Shown piece after piece: positions 12,400 through 24,100 of a stretch of DNA of 64,000 nt (positions within the stretch are counted from its first letter, which is position 1; the number at the start of each line of letters is the position of its first letter). The stretch is from Edolisoma coerulescens. Its lineage: Eukaryota > Chordata > Aves > Passeriformes > Campephagidae. A program made the translations under genes and the position numbers. The notes under the pieces were generated by a model that ran no database searches, had not been told where the DNA came from, and was given only the letters and a program-made list of their open reading frames with translations. The DNA is taken from the NCBI GenBank assembly GCA_013397115.1, contig VWZW01002671.1:1-64000 (forward strand), read 5' to 3'.

Positions 12400-12650
12400 C
12401 CACCCTTTTTGCCCCCGTTTAAAACCCCTGAGCATTGCATTTTCCCCGTCTTTTTGCCTCTGGGCTCTCCACTGGAATAAACCTGCTGGGATCCATACAA
12501 AAGACCCCTCTCTCCTTTTTGCCTCTGCCGGTGCCAGAGCATCACCTTTGTTTAGGGCTCACTCCTCGAGGAGGAGACAGCTCTTCCGTGTGCTGCAGCA
12601 GCAGCCAGCGATGTCTGCAGCGGGACGCTGTGGGTCTCGGACAGCCCTGA
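12400..12650 (+). mobile_element. Probable endogenous retroviral LTR, 3' part
   Basis: The stretch has LTR promoter architecture: a TATA-like tttaaaa at 12418-12424, an AATAAA polyadenylation signal at 12476-12481, and a CpG-richer downstream part ('gcctctgccggtgcc', 'agcatcacctttg') like a U5. That downstream text resembles bird ERV LTRs that I recognise only in general. No internal retroviral genes flank it, so it would be a solo or partial LTR. The 5' edge, target-site duplication and class are not determined. Confidence 0.5.
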
Positions 12651-12723
12651 CAGTGTCAACAACCTTCATTTCCATTAAAAGAGAAGTTCATACCAAAAAG
12701 TTACTGAAACTTACTCAAGGATG

Positions 12724-12770
12724 TAATTGAATGGAATTGAATTAATTGAATTGAATGAAATGATTGAATG
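12724..12770. repeat. AATTG-type microsatellite at the 3' tail of a CR1
   Basis: Imperfect repeats of gaatt/attga occupy the place where an antisense CR1 normally shows its ATTCTATG octamers. The usual tail seems to have been replaced by, or to have mutated into, a pentamer repeat. Confidence 0.65.
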
Positions 12771-13013
12771 GTTTGAGTTGGAAGAGACCTTAAAGGGACC
12801 TGTCCAACCCCCTACCATGGGCAGGGATATCTTCCACTAGAGCAGGTTTCTCCAAGCCCCATCTACCCTTGGTCTTGAACACTTCTAGGGATAGGGAGTC
12901 CACAGTCTCTCTGGATAATCTGATGCAATGTCTCACCACTCTCCCAGTAAAGAATTTCTCCCTATAACTAATTTTAATCTACTCTCCTTCAATCTACCAA
13001 GCTTCCTTATCCC
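12762..13013 (-). mobile_element. CR1 LINE fragment, antisense
   Basis: The plus-strand text gives the reverse of the CR1 3' end: 'ggtttgagttggaagagacc', 'ccatgggcagggatatcttc', 'ccactagagcaggtttctcc', 'ccccatctacccttggtctt', 'gaacacttctaggga' and 'cagtaaagaatttctcccta'. The match fades near 13013, so the copy is about 250 bp and 5'-truncated. No coding capacity remains. Confidence 0.85.
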
Positions 13014-15927
13014 AGAAATCTATTTAGGATTGCTAATCACTGTTTCACCTTTGATATACACGCTATGGTGATTAGTTTGAAACTTGACTCTTGGCTTTTG
13101 GATAATTAACATTAATTAAATTAATGATATCTCTGTGTGGATTTGGGTTCAGTTCCAACCTTTGCCACGTATTCTATCATGTCACAAAAAACCCTACTTC
13201 TCTCAAGCCCTCTTCTTTAGGACAGGGATATTTTGTGTTGTCTCTTTACTGAGGCAATGTTTATTTCCTTTTTTGCCTTTCAAAAAGAACTTTTTTTCTT
13301 GGAAATCCTGTGTCTCATCATGGGCAATAGGCAGGTACATTAACATTAACATTAACCAATTAAAAGATTAGCAGATGTCCTTAAAACACTGTAACCAGAG
13401 GGATAACATTTTCCTCTTCAGCCTCCCATTTCCAACCACTACCTTAAAAACCTCCTTGGTGTCTTTTCCTTTTGTCATTTCCACTTTTACAGAAAATTCT
13501 GAGGAGGAGAGAAAATGCAGAAAATTTGTGGGCTAAAATAAACTAGCTTAGAAAATGTTTGCTTCAGGTTTCTTAATGTTCATTTGCACAATGTGAAGAT
13601 TTATGATTTGAATAAAATGAAATAAAATTTTAAAAAAGAAAAGAAAAGAAAAACCCTGAATTTGCACTTTTATGGATTTGCATATTGTTTTTTCAGAGGA
13701 AGATTCACACCAGGCAACAAAAACTGAATAAATCATTAGGTAGAGACAGAGGAACGCTTTAAAAGAAATGATTTGCAACAGATCTACTGTAAAACATTAC
13801 CCATGGCAAATGTTGGATCAGCATTATGTATAGAGCTGGCACTTAGGAATTTTATGGGCTTCTTGGGAGGTTGCTTGCGAAGAGAAGTGTGATCTCTCCA
13901 GCACAGGGCTGTGAACCAGGAGAGCTGGACTCTATTTTCAGCAAAGTCAATGCCCTCACAATGTCAGCTAAATAAATTACTCCATTTCTCTGTTTGTCCT
14001 TGCAAAACTAAAGGTGAGCTATTTATACACATGAACTTGGAATCGTATTTAGGAATATGCTACAAGATCTTCAGGTGTTACAAAAATGGAAAATGCAGTT
14101 TGTATTATGGATTTTGGATTACTTCTGAGACAGAGAAAGTTGGAAATAATTTAGGAATGTGTGTTCTACATGGAGAGATTAGTCCAGTGTTACTGGGCAC
14201 AAAATTATAATTTTTTGTGGTGGAACAGTCTATCAGAGTATATAAAAGTCTGTGGTTTGGTTTATAAGCACATTATATGGATAACATTGGTTGGATACTT
14301 CCTGGGTTGATCTTTCTCTCTTAAGCTCTATGGAAACCAACAGCAAGAAACTTATTCCAGACTAATATATTTTTATTCCCCTTTCCATTTGTTTTTATTT
14401 TCAATGAGAGTTTTTGGAAAAAAAAAAATAAATGTAAAACTCTGAGGTCATTTTAGCCCTTGACTGTCCATAATTTCTCATCCACCTAGACTGGAGTGAT
14501 GACGGAATCTGGAACACACATATACTGAAGCTCTGAGGGAGTTCCCTCAGGAAGTCTAAGTAAATTGGACATTGGTTTTATGAGATTGGTTTTATTTTTG
14601 TAGCAGTCGTCTCTGAGAGGTCTGTAGCAGCACTAAAAGAGATTGGAGTCCCTTTTCACCTTGGGAGCACATTATTATTAGAAACCTTTCATCACTTAGG
14701 TATGTGAATTAGGTGAGATGTTTCCCTTAGCTTAAAAAAACCTGAGCTTAGCTCAGAAATCTGCTTCTGCCTCTGGCCAGGAAGCATTATTAGATTATTT
14801 TCTTAATTACAGGATTTTTAAATAGGTAATTTTATTTTACAAATGTGAGGCTGTTTTGCTCCTCAATTAACCTTTACCTTTATTGTCCATAGCTCTTAAT
14901 CAAAGATTATAGGATCAAAGGGTGTCCAAGCCAATGCTTGACTGCTTTGTGCATTTAATAGCTTATACATTTTACGTGTTATGTTTTTCTAACTCTGGTG
15001 GGTCAAGGGTGTTAAGATGGACCCCCAAACACCTTCTGCTGTTACACAGATCAGCAAGACATTCTCTCAGAAGGGTTTTTTGTCATTATCTCATCACCCT
15101 GTAAACACTGACACCGGAGGGGACTAGAAAATTCCCTCTTTGCTGTCAAACAATTGGAGGTCAAACACAAGCCCATCACCTCTGGCATTTTCATCATAAA
15201 AAGAGCCTCAGTGTTTTTTAACTAAAATGTTTAAATACAAATGAGATAGGCAAGACTTCAGATGGCTCCCCTGCAACACTATTAAGTCAGGAGAGGCTTC
15301 TGTAGGAGGGGGCATTTGAAAATTTCCTTCATGTTAACTGCACAGATAAATGCTGTCACCATGGTACACAAGTCTCTTGTAGCTCCATATGTCCAAGTGC
15401 TAAAGCATGCCCATGCCCTTATGTTTTTATGTAGGTCAAATCTTTGCCTTGCCATCATTGGCAACAGCTCTTTAAATCAAAGAGAAATGGCCTCTTTGTG
15501 ATCAGTGTTATTACAATGAATTTCAGGAGAAATTATAATAATGGAGCACTTAAAAGTAAAGAGCTAGCACTTGAGCTAGCTGGCTATTAATTATAAATGC
15601 CAATCTCTATCAGGAATTCCTTTTTATGTCAAAGCGGTCTGTTCTGAGTACTTATTTTAGTGTTAATTAGAGAGAAGTGATGATGGAGTGTTATCCAACG
15701 ATGAGCAGTCATTACAAGGTCTGCTGGCCCCTTGTGCTTTTCCCTGGGGTGCACTGGTAGTGCCCCTGGCATGAGCAGATGCATTTTAGACATTGATGTC
15801 TTGTCCTAAGTAACAGTAAAGATCTGTAAGGATGAGATCTACAGAAGATTCTTGTTCCAGTAAGGGTTCACTTGCAGCACAGACAAGATTTACTTCTGAA
15901 ATAACCATGCAGTGGAGGCCACAGAGG
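13014..15927. other. About 2.9 kb of anonymous DNA
   Basis: No gene was recognised. The stretch contains a short acattaacattaacattaac repeat near 13336-13356, an A/G-rich run near 13635-13655 and an octamer-like ATTTGCAT near 13676. The small frame at 13911-14210 has no recognisable domain. Confidence 0.55.
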
Positions 15928-16334
15928 TGGTGGAGGGTCTGGAACATCTTCCTCATGAGGAGAGACTGTGGTAGCTGGGCCTGATTAGTCTAAAGAAGAG
16001 AAGAGTGAGAGGGAATCTCTTCAATCCATATAAATATCTCCAAGGTGGGTGCCAAAACTCTTTCATTATCCAACAGGATAAGGAGCAATGGCCATAAACT
16101 AAAACACAACAAGTTCCGCTCAACTTGAGTAATGACTTCTTTCCATGGAGGGTGGCAGAGCCCTGGAACTTCTGCCCAGGAAGGGTGTGGAGTCTTCCTC
16201 TCTGGAGACATTCCAAGCCCACCCGGACACATTCCTGTGTAAACTGCTCCATGTGACCCTGGTTTAACAGGAAGATTGGACTGGAGGATCTCCAGAGGTC
16301 CTTTCCAACACTAACTGCTCTGTGATTCTGTGAT
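15928..16334 (+). mobile_element. CR1 LINE fragment, sense
   Basis: CR1 3' blocks are visible in order: 'cctcatgaggagagactgtg', 'gggaatctcttcaatccata', 'aatatctccaaggtgggtgc', 'agggtgtggagtcttcctct', 'ctggagacattccaagccca', 'ggaggatctccagaggtcct' and the tail 'ctgtgattctgtga'. It is moderately diverged and belongs to the 'gatctccagaggtccttt' type of 3' end. The frame is broken. Confidence 0.85.
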
Positions 16335-18104
16335 AACAAGGTCCTCTCTTTCAGTAAATATAGAAAAAAAATTAAAATTTATTGAAAATCCTGAGAAGGA
16401 AAAAGACTGGAGACATTGACCAAAGTTTTAATACATTTTGACAGTGTATCCATGAGCCAGGAAGGAGAGAGATAATTTAGACATATTTAAAAAGAGCCCT
16501 CCTTGAACTATCTGTTGTCAGAGATGCTGACAGTGGCATTGAAGGTCATAGATGCCAGCAGCCAGTCTGGTGCTGGTCCATGTCCATAGAGTCCCTGACC
16601 ACTCTTTCCCCATACACTCATCAAGAGAGCCCAGCCAGCAGAGACTGTGGGTCTCAAGATGCAGCAGAAATTCCCAGTTCTTTCCAGGTCACTCCTGGGG
16701 AGGTTGTTTTTTTGTCTTACAGGACATGAGATTTCCAAAGGTCCCCTTCAACCCCAATAATTTCTGTCATTCTGTGCGTCAGTGAAGGGTGAGGTTTTAC
16801 AAGGCTTAATTTACTGACATCTTTAAGCCTGGGGTAGGACTGTATTGTTTTCATCAGCTCATTCCAAAGGTAAGTTAGATTGATTCGTATGGAATAAGAA
16901 GGATGAATTTTAAAACCAGTTTTGTCTTATGTATAGGAATACAACAGTCAGTAACCTTTGTTTGGGGGCAAATAGACACTAATAAAAACCATCAGACCCA
17001 GCAGAGTGAATCAGAGTGATCACTCATTTGGTACAGAGCCCTTTATGGAACCACGGCCAGTTTCATATCGGGCACTTGAAGGTGTAAAAAACATCTAGAA
17101 ATGCCCTAATTATGATAACCTACATTAAAGCCTTTTTCAGTTCCTATGACATGTAAATCCAAATGTTTCCGAAAATTTTCTTCTCTTCTTTAAAAATGTA
17201 ATCAGATACCCTTATTAACTGCAGGAAAGTGAGCTTTTACTCTAAAAGTGTTGTCTACATCCAGAGTCCTGAAGACTGGAATATGACATTTCTTAGTTCC
17301 TGAATTCTCCAAAATATGTCTTTAATTGTTACCTGCATGACAATGAGCCTCCTTTCTTTGCCGACTGCTGCCCTTATACCTCCTTTCCTGCCATTAGTGA
17401 ACCAAAAATTTGGAGAATGTAATTGTAAAAATCATGCTTTAGTGTAAAAGGCTCTAGAGACAAATGTCAGATTTTATTTCCGCTAAAGCCGATAATGGTA
17501 CTTGATAGAGCCATTTATAATTTCTTAAGAGGGAGAAATAATTCTCTTTAACTGATTTATTCATATAAAGCCATTTACTCTTTCCCTGTATGTAGTGGAT
17601 CAAACTGAGTTATGTTCCCTAATTGGCTATTGATACGTGTGGGGCAATTCTAACCATGCCCACCCGCATCCTCTTTTATATCTGGGGATCATCAGAACGG
17701 GCCCGAGACCTTGGATAAACCAGCTGGAGACCTGCTGATATCTACTCTCATTCCCCAGCCTCTTAAAATAAAGTCATTCCATACAAAGGAGCTATAAAAC
17801 ATACAGAGGAGCTGAAGGCAGTATTCCCTCTTAATCCTACTGGGATATGTTCTGCTTTGGAGGATTGAGGGTTTTCAAAACCCACTGGGTGCTGACCTCT
17901 TGATTGCTGGTTCACCCTCACTAATGAAACCACTGCCTTGAGTGTCCTGACTATGGGAAGACCTTTGCCAGGCAAAATAACCCCTGCCTTTGGGTCTGAA
18001 AGGAGTGGAGAGGTACACTTTGACATCTTCCCTTTATAAATAGGCACAAAGCATGGCAGGGAGGCTTTAAAAATAACATTCCTCTAAGAGAAAGGAAGAT
18101 GAAT
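16335..18104. other. Anonymous DNA with two doubtful repeat-like patches
   Basis: No gene was recognised. Text near 16715-16785 faintly resembles a CR1 3' end. Text near 17670-17760 (ttttatatc, then ataaacc, then aataaag) could be a decayed LTR end. Neither can be firmly assigned by eye. Confidence 0.5.
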
Positions 18105-18185
18105 GCTGAAAATGAAATTTTGACCTCACTGAAGTCAATGGAAGTTTTCCGACTGATTTCAGCTGGGCCAAGGCTTCATCCAAAG
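18105..18185. repeat. Fossil of an ancient palindromic amniote repeat
   Basis: The text contains 'cactgaagtcaatggaagtt' followed by a partly inverted counterpart 'ttccgactgatttcag' and 'gggccaaggcttcatccaaa'. This pattern is common in old palindromic repeats of reptile and bird genomes. The assignment comes from memory of the motif, and I cannot name the family. Confidence 0.45.
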
Positions 18186-18724
18186 CACTGATCCATTTAA
18201 TGGGCTTACAATAGCTACACAAAGGTGGAGAGGGCCTTTGAAATTGTATTCAGTGCTCCAAGGAGGCTGAGAAATCACTGGGTCTGGAAATCAGGGAAAA
18301 TGCCACGATAGTGTCAATTATTTCAGTATCTGCAGAATTATTAAGGAAAGTGCCCAAAACACATTCACTAATTCCTGCTTTAGTTTGTCATCCTAAACAG
18401 CAGCAAACACTGTGTAGGCTTGTATATACATCGACATCACGATAATTTTATGCTGCTCTTGTTTTTCTGGGTGCCCTCAGAGTTTTTCTGCTGCGTTTTA
18501 CCAAGAAATCGATCAATAAAGATAATAGAGATTTTTCTTTGCCCCAAACTGGTTATAAAGCATGTCACCACGTGCAAAAATTGTAAATATTGTGGATTTC
18601 TTGGAACAATACACCCCATGGTAAGCAGAATCTTTGCCTCCTGAAAAGAATGATCTGAGTAAATATGAAAACTAACTGTTTTGTTAAGGCAAGGCAGGTA
18701 TTCTTACCAATAGTTATCAATTTA

Positions 18725-18770
18725 GCTTAAATGGGTGTATGCTGATTTATACCAGCTGGGGATATTACTC
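18725..18770. repeat. Possible short fossil of an ancient amniote repeat
   Basis: The phrase 'ctgatttataccagctgggg' matches a motif that recurs in old palindromic repeats of amniotes. Only about 40 bp can be followed, so the call is tentative. Confidence 0.3.
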
Positions 18771-19996
18771 TTGTAATGCATCCGTGTTTTCATAAACATT
18801 AAAATGTTTTTATTCCTTCCTTTACTGTTTTACTTTGTGCGCAGAACTGACACAAATGTAACACACAATTATTCTCACCTGAGAAGGTGTTCCCACACAT
18901 CCCTGTACTTCATACACACTTGTACCTTCAAATGACTCTTTTCCCTGTGTTTTAAGGGAAGATATTGCCCTTCTCGGACTTCCTGTATAGCCCACTGGTT
19001 CTACCTTATTAAACTCAGTGATCCTCAGACAGGGTTTGCACCAGGACAATATTTAACTCTAATGGAAATTCGGCAACAAATTCCCAGAAGCATCTTTGAA
19101 AATTTATCCTTTGGCATTATAATTACTTTCTGCTCTTCATTCTATCCTGAGCTCTTTTGTTTAAAGTGGTTCCTGGAGTCTACGAGTAGTCAATCTCTGT
19201 GTGTGCTCCTAGCAAATGCACACAGCTCCTCACTTGCCCTTTGATTTGCCAGGTATTTTGTCTAGATTTCCTCCAAAACTTTTTAAATCTGGAAAGGAAA
19301 AATAATTTTCCTAATTTTTGATTTTTTGAAATTTGATGGCGTTTTTTTTTTTTTTTTAATAAGACAGGAAACAAATGGGAAAAAAAGAAAAAGGGAATTG
19401 AATTGGTGTGAAGGATTTCAATTAAAAATTAAAGTTCTGTTAGTATAGTAATTTATCCCTGTGTGCGCAAATCTATATCCCTATACTTATCTTCTCTGCC
19501 AAACCCTCCTGATTTGATAACACACTGTACACACTGCAACTCACATGCACTCTACATTTCAGATGAAGGGATTATGGATTTTATTGATGATGTAGACAAG
19601 GCTGGATACTTGTACATTTTACATGCCTGGCTTCCATTTGCAAGATTGCAATTAATTTTAGCAGCTAATTGCATACTCTATCCATGGCAGCGGAAGATTA
19701 CAGATATAATTTGTACAATATCATCGAATCTTTTGTAAGTAAATTTCAACCTGGTCATCAGCACGATTTGGAACAGGTTTGCTGTCTGTGGTTCAGCCAC
19801 AGAAGTTCTACCTGAAATCCAGCTAATTACCAAAATGTAGAATGGAAACAAAAATTATGTTGTTATTTCTTCTGTTGCTCTATCCTAACTATAGGGACAT
19901 GAACTTGTAGAAATAGTAGAAGTGGGGAAATGATATACCAGACACATTTTCTCTGGAATACTCAAGATCAAATGCATGCCTACATCCCTGGAAACT
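18771..19996. other. Anonymous DNA
   Basis: No gene was recognised. A run of about 15 T near 19343-19358 is the only low-complexity element. The 91-codon frame at 19463-19738 has no domain or homology that I recognise. Confidence 0.55.
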
Positions 19997-20084
19997 GAAT
20001 CACTGAATGGTTTGCGTTGGAAGGGACATTAAACATCATCCTGTTCCAACACCCCTCCCATGGGCAGAGACACCTTCCACTAGT
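19997..20084 (-). mobile_element. Short CR1 LINE 3' end, antisense
   Basis: About 88 bp of the reverse of a CR1 3' terminus: 'gaatcactgaatggtttgcg', 'ttggaagggacattaaacat', 'cccatgggcagagacacctt' and 'ccactag'. It is strongly 5'-truncated, with one degenerate octamer at its 3' end. Confidence 0.85.
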
Positions 20085-20230
20085 TCCACTTACTGCCTGG
20101 ATGTGGTTTGGCCAATTCACTTGATCTATTTTGTGCCTTGACTCAGTTTTACAGATAATGATTTACATTTCTGTGCTGCAGAGAGTTGTTTGGATGTTTG
20201 TGGGGTTTTTTGGCATGAATAAGAAGTCAG

Positions 20231-20518
20231 ATGGTACAACCTCCACTGTGAGGAAACACTGAGAGAGTTGGGGTTGTCCAACCTGGAGAAGACAAAGCTC
20301 CAGGGAGACCTTAGAGCCCCTTCCAGTGCCTAATGGGGCTCCAAGAAAGACTGGGAGAGATTCTTTATCAGGGATGAAGGGTTGTGGATTTAAACTGAAT
20401 GAGGGTAGATTTAGTTAAGATATTAGGAAGAAATTCTTCCCTGTGAAGGTGGTGAGGCACTGGCACAGGCTGCCCAGAGAAGCTGAGGATGTCCCATCCC
20501 TGGAAGTGTCCAAGGCCG
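20231..20518 (+). mobile_element. CR1 LINE fragment, sense, lacking the 3' tail
   Basis: CR1 blocks 'gagagagttggggttgtcca', 'acctggagaagacaaagctc', 'agggagaccttagagcccct', 'gatattaggaagaaattctt', 'cactggcacaggctgcccag' and 'ccctggaagtgtccaaggcc' are clear. The match stops abruptly at 20518, without the usual 'ggttggatggggcttgg' and octamer tail, so the copy is truncated at both ends. Confidence 0.88.
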
Positions 20519-21619
20519 GGAAAAGATTGAGACCCACACTGCCTTTCCAGTTGAATCTGGGTTTTTTTGAGCTGCACATAGGGACTGCTTGCAAATATGT
20601 GTAGAATGGAAATGTGGAGGGTAGAAATAAGACAGTGCAGAATGGCATATAATGAAATTAATCCTATTAAAAATGTAAGGTGGTTATCAAGAAAGGATGA
20701 ATATGTAACACACCAAAGTCTGCAAATGTTCCTTTTACACAAGATGGTAGAAGTTCTATGATCTACCTTGAGAAGCAAAGTACTAAAAATCAGATTTTTT
20801 AATGGCTTATTAAATGTTGCTTTTCAAGACTATTTACTATGAGCAACTGGAAACTGGCTGCAACTCAAACGGAGTTCTGCGGCTCAGAGAAATCTCTATT
20901 GACTAAAAAAAAAAGAGATGAAATGAGAAATAATAGGCCTATAAACATTGAAACATTTGAGATACTTCTGATGATTTCCCCAGACAAAAAAAATCTAATA
21001 TGTAAGGGATTAGGAGGTTCAAAAGAGGGAATTAGTCTGTAAGTAATTTCTGGAGAATAGGGAAGTGTTAAAAGATACTAAAGACTTCCATGTACCACAC
21101 AGCTGCTAAACTCTGCACAGTCAACCATTTCTTAAATGAACTCAGCAGAAACTTTTCTGAGTTCCTGGTGAGAACATAAACACCAGCAAAAAAATAAGAA
21201 CAATACTCTGAAACTCATGAATAGGCTATAACTTGTTATTGTGAAATACAAGGTCAAGTCAAGATTGGGAAAGGACATTTTATTGGTTCTGAAAATGAAC
21301 AGAATTGAAAAGAACTTAGACCATGAGTGTTGCTTGAAGGAAGAAAAAATATTAGCCCCATGCCATAAATATCTTTGCAAATGAAATTTGAGAGCAAGCA
21401 ATGAAAAAAGGCAGAAGCTTTCACAGTTAGAACAAATAGTTTTCAAGTCTTTTGGGCCTCATGAATTTCATGATAGAATACTTAGGCTAAAAACTGAGGT
21501 AACTGCAGATTTCTTCATGGACATTTCTGAGAACTTATGAAATGCAAATGAATTCCTTGACAACTGGCAGAATAAAATCTGAATATTTGTCTTTAAAACT
21601 CAGAGAGAAGAGAAACCCC
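20519..21619. other. Anonymous DNA
   Basis: No gene or family repeat was recognised. The minus-strand frame continuing from the CR1 above (20368-20778) loses any recognisable character outside the repeat. Confidence 0.55.
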
Positions 21620-22215
21620 AAGAAACTCTAGACCAGTTAGTTTAACTTCAGTTCCTGGCACAACACAGTAGCAAGTAATCAAACTATCTGTAGGCACTTA
21701 GAAGATAACAAAAGGATGAGTTAAAACCAGAATAGATTTGTCAATACAACATTGTGCCAAGCCCTCTAAAATCATCCTGTGAGAGTGTAAAAGCCTCACA
21801 GATATAGAAAAGCAATAGACATCCTCTGTATTAGATTTAGAGAGTGTTTGACACTATTTCTTCTGGCATTTTTATCGCAAACAGGATCTAAACAGAATGA
21901 CTGTGATATAGATGAATAACTGGTAGAAATACCGTGTTTGTAGTGTGATTATCAGGAGACCACTGAGACAGGAATCCCCTACTGAACTGGCAGGAACTTA
22001 TCAGTCTTCAGAGCACAGTGAGTCAGAATAGAAAGTAAAAGATATTCTTATCTGATTCATAGGTGTTGCTACAATGGGTGGGGCTACCAGGAGGACGTGG
22101 TGGAAGACAAGATTAGCACAAACTCAACAAAATTATCTTGACAAACTGGAGTGAAGAAAGTATTACACTGCAATTCAGTAAGGGCAAATGTGTATTTTAA
22201 TCTAAAGGGCTGAAT
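21620..22215 (+). mobile_element. Old, decayed CR1 ORF2 (reverse-transcriptase region) fragment
   Basis: The text reads like a corroded CR1 ORF2. 'ctagaccagttagtttaact' plus 'tcagttcctggcac' corresponds to the conserved RPVSLTSVPG block. A later stretch (21699-21745) matches the region around LEDNK and FV, then 21815-21860 matches the DxxxDFxxAFDT zone in degraded form. Near 22090-22200, 'aactcaacaaaattatcttg' and 'gcaattcagtaagggcaaat' match the part downstream of the catalytic domain. Many stops and indels leave no open frame. It looks much older than the CR1 copy that starts about 115 bp later. Confidence 0.7.
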
Positions 22216-22330
22216 GATCTTTTTTTTTTGTAAATACAGATGAGAAATGTAGGCTAGACAGTCGCTCTGCAGAAGAAGATTTAGATTATTACTGGTTCAC
22301 AAGAGGTATATAGCCACTCAGTTAAACCAA

Positions 22331-22860
22331 AAGACCCCATCCAGAGTTCTGCATCCAGCTCTGGTGTCCCCAGCACAGGAAGGAGATCAACCTGTTGGAG
22401 CAAGTCCAGAGGAGGCCTCCAGGATGATCAGAGGAATGGACCATCTCTCCTACAAGGACAGGCTGAGAAAATTGGGATTTTTCATCCTAGAAAAGAGAAG
22501 GCTTAGGGGTAGCATGTTTGCAGCCTTCCAGTACCTGAATGGAGATGATAAGAAATCTGGAGAGGGACTTTTTCACAAGTGTATGGATTGACAGGGCAAG
22601 AGGGTATTGCTTTAAACTGAAAGAGAGTAGGTTTAGATTGGATATTAGGAAGAAATTCTTCCCTGTGAGGGTAGTGAGGCCCTGGCACAGGCTGCCCAGA
22701 GAAGCTGTGGCTGTCCCATCCCTGGAAGTGCTCCAGACCAGGTTGGATGGGGTTTGGAGCAACCTGGGATGGTGTCCCTGACCATGGGCAGAGTGGTGGA
22801 ACTGGATGATCTTGAAGGTCCTTTCCAACCCAAATCATTTGGTGATTCTGTGATTCCATG
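22331..22860 (+). mobile_element. CR1 LINE fragment, sense, relatively well preserved
   Basis: A 530-bp CR1 with most diagnostic blocks: 'gaccccatccagagttctgc', 'atccagctctggtgtcccca', 'cctgttggagcaagtccaga', 'gatgatcagaggaatggacc', 'ttagattggatattaggaag', 'ggcacaggctgcccagagaa', 'tcccatccctggaagtgctc' and the tail 'ggtgattctgtgattccatg'. The ORF2 C-terminal signature is visible in translation near 22620-22660 (KLKESRFRLDIRKKFF). It is 5'-truncated and the frame is interrupted. Confidence 0.95.
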
Positions 22861-24100
22861 AAAGGATGAGCTATGGAGAAATATTTCAAGGAGCATGAAA
22901 TACTCTGTTAGACACGTGAAATAATACTTCACTCCACAATTGGCAGGAAAAAATCACTTTCTTGTCTGCTATTAAGCCGTTTAGAGGCCATGCATAGAAG
23001 TTTTCATGTTCCCTTATTTTCTGTTTCTATTCTATTCAAAAGACAGCTAAAAAACATAGTTCGAATTCCATAGCTCAAATTCTATGATAGGGGAGATTTC
23101 TTCAATGAGGGATAAAGGGCATTATCAAATTCTATAAGGGAGATTTAGATTAGACATCAGAGTTCCAGCTCAATGAATTGTATGGCATTTATCACCACTC
23201 ACACAATCTGACACTTCCTATGGTGTTTTGTCTGGCCTCACCCCCTTTCCAGAAGGGTGTGAGTCTTCTGTGGCTTCTCTGTCCTATCTGTCAGCCAATG
23301 TGGACATTTGGACACCTCAGGATATCTCAAACGGTGATAAATGCCTGTACTCCAGTAACTGAGTTGACATCCCCTGACAGTTAAATTTTAGCTAGCCCTA
23401 AAGGGGAAAAAAGAAAGTCTCCTGTGGCCGGTGAAGGTGCATAGAAGATTTCACAGAGCTGACACGCGGATTTCATGTCTGGGTGTTCCTAGAGAAGTGG
23501 TCAGGCAGGCATTTGGTCAGATCCTTTTCTGAGAGAGTTTTTTGCTGCCTTGTGGCTGAAAGAAGGGCTCGTTGACAGGGTTTCTTTCAGCCTCACTCTT
23601 GGCATTGTTGCGGGCAGTGCTAAAGATTTCTGTTGCTCCCTCTCTTTGGGAATGAGCTACAGAATGTCAGATTGTTCACTTACCAGCTGAAATGTATCGT
23701 AAGCTGACTGAGTGCAAAGTCTGTGCCATGCCATTCATGCTTGTTCTTTTTTGTTTTCCCCTCAGTAGTGTCTCATTGTTCGAGTCACTGTTTGGCTTGT
23801 CTGAGGATGTGTGAATTCCTCTTTAAAAAAAGGCATGAATAGTTACGTACACTTTGTCATCTGCACTCTTCCCTGAATATCTGCCTGCTACTTGCCTGCT
23901 CTGTGGCTCCGATTCTGTCTCTCTCCATGCCTGTACATAACTCTCTCATCTTCTTGCTCCACTTAGCTTAATCTACTTTTCATTTCTTACAATCATCATC
24001 CTTTGTTTTTCACATTTATCAAAATAACTTATGAAATCATTACCATTAGGACACCCCCCCCCGTCACAAAAATAAATTCTCAATGCCCAAGGGTAAGCAA
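22861..24100. other. Anonymous DNA with one possible CR1 shard
   Basis: No gene was recognised. About 25 bp near 23138-23162 (gggagatttagattagacat) resembles CR1 but has no CR1 context. A run of nine C lies at 24054-24062. Confidence 0.55.

Noticed and set aside
16715..16785. Possible CR1 3' end ('ccaaaggtccccttcaaccc' and 'ctgtcattctgtg')
   Set aside because: The upstream text has no further CR1 blocks, and the match is too short and loose to call.
17670..17765. Possible LTR end (ttttatatc, ataaacc, aataaag)
   Set aside because: The signals are short and common in AT-rich DNA, and no LTR borders or target duplication can be seen.
23138..23162. CR1-like shard gggagatttagattagacat
   Set aside because: About 20 bp alone with no CR1 flanks cannot be separated from chance by eye.
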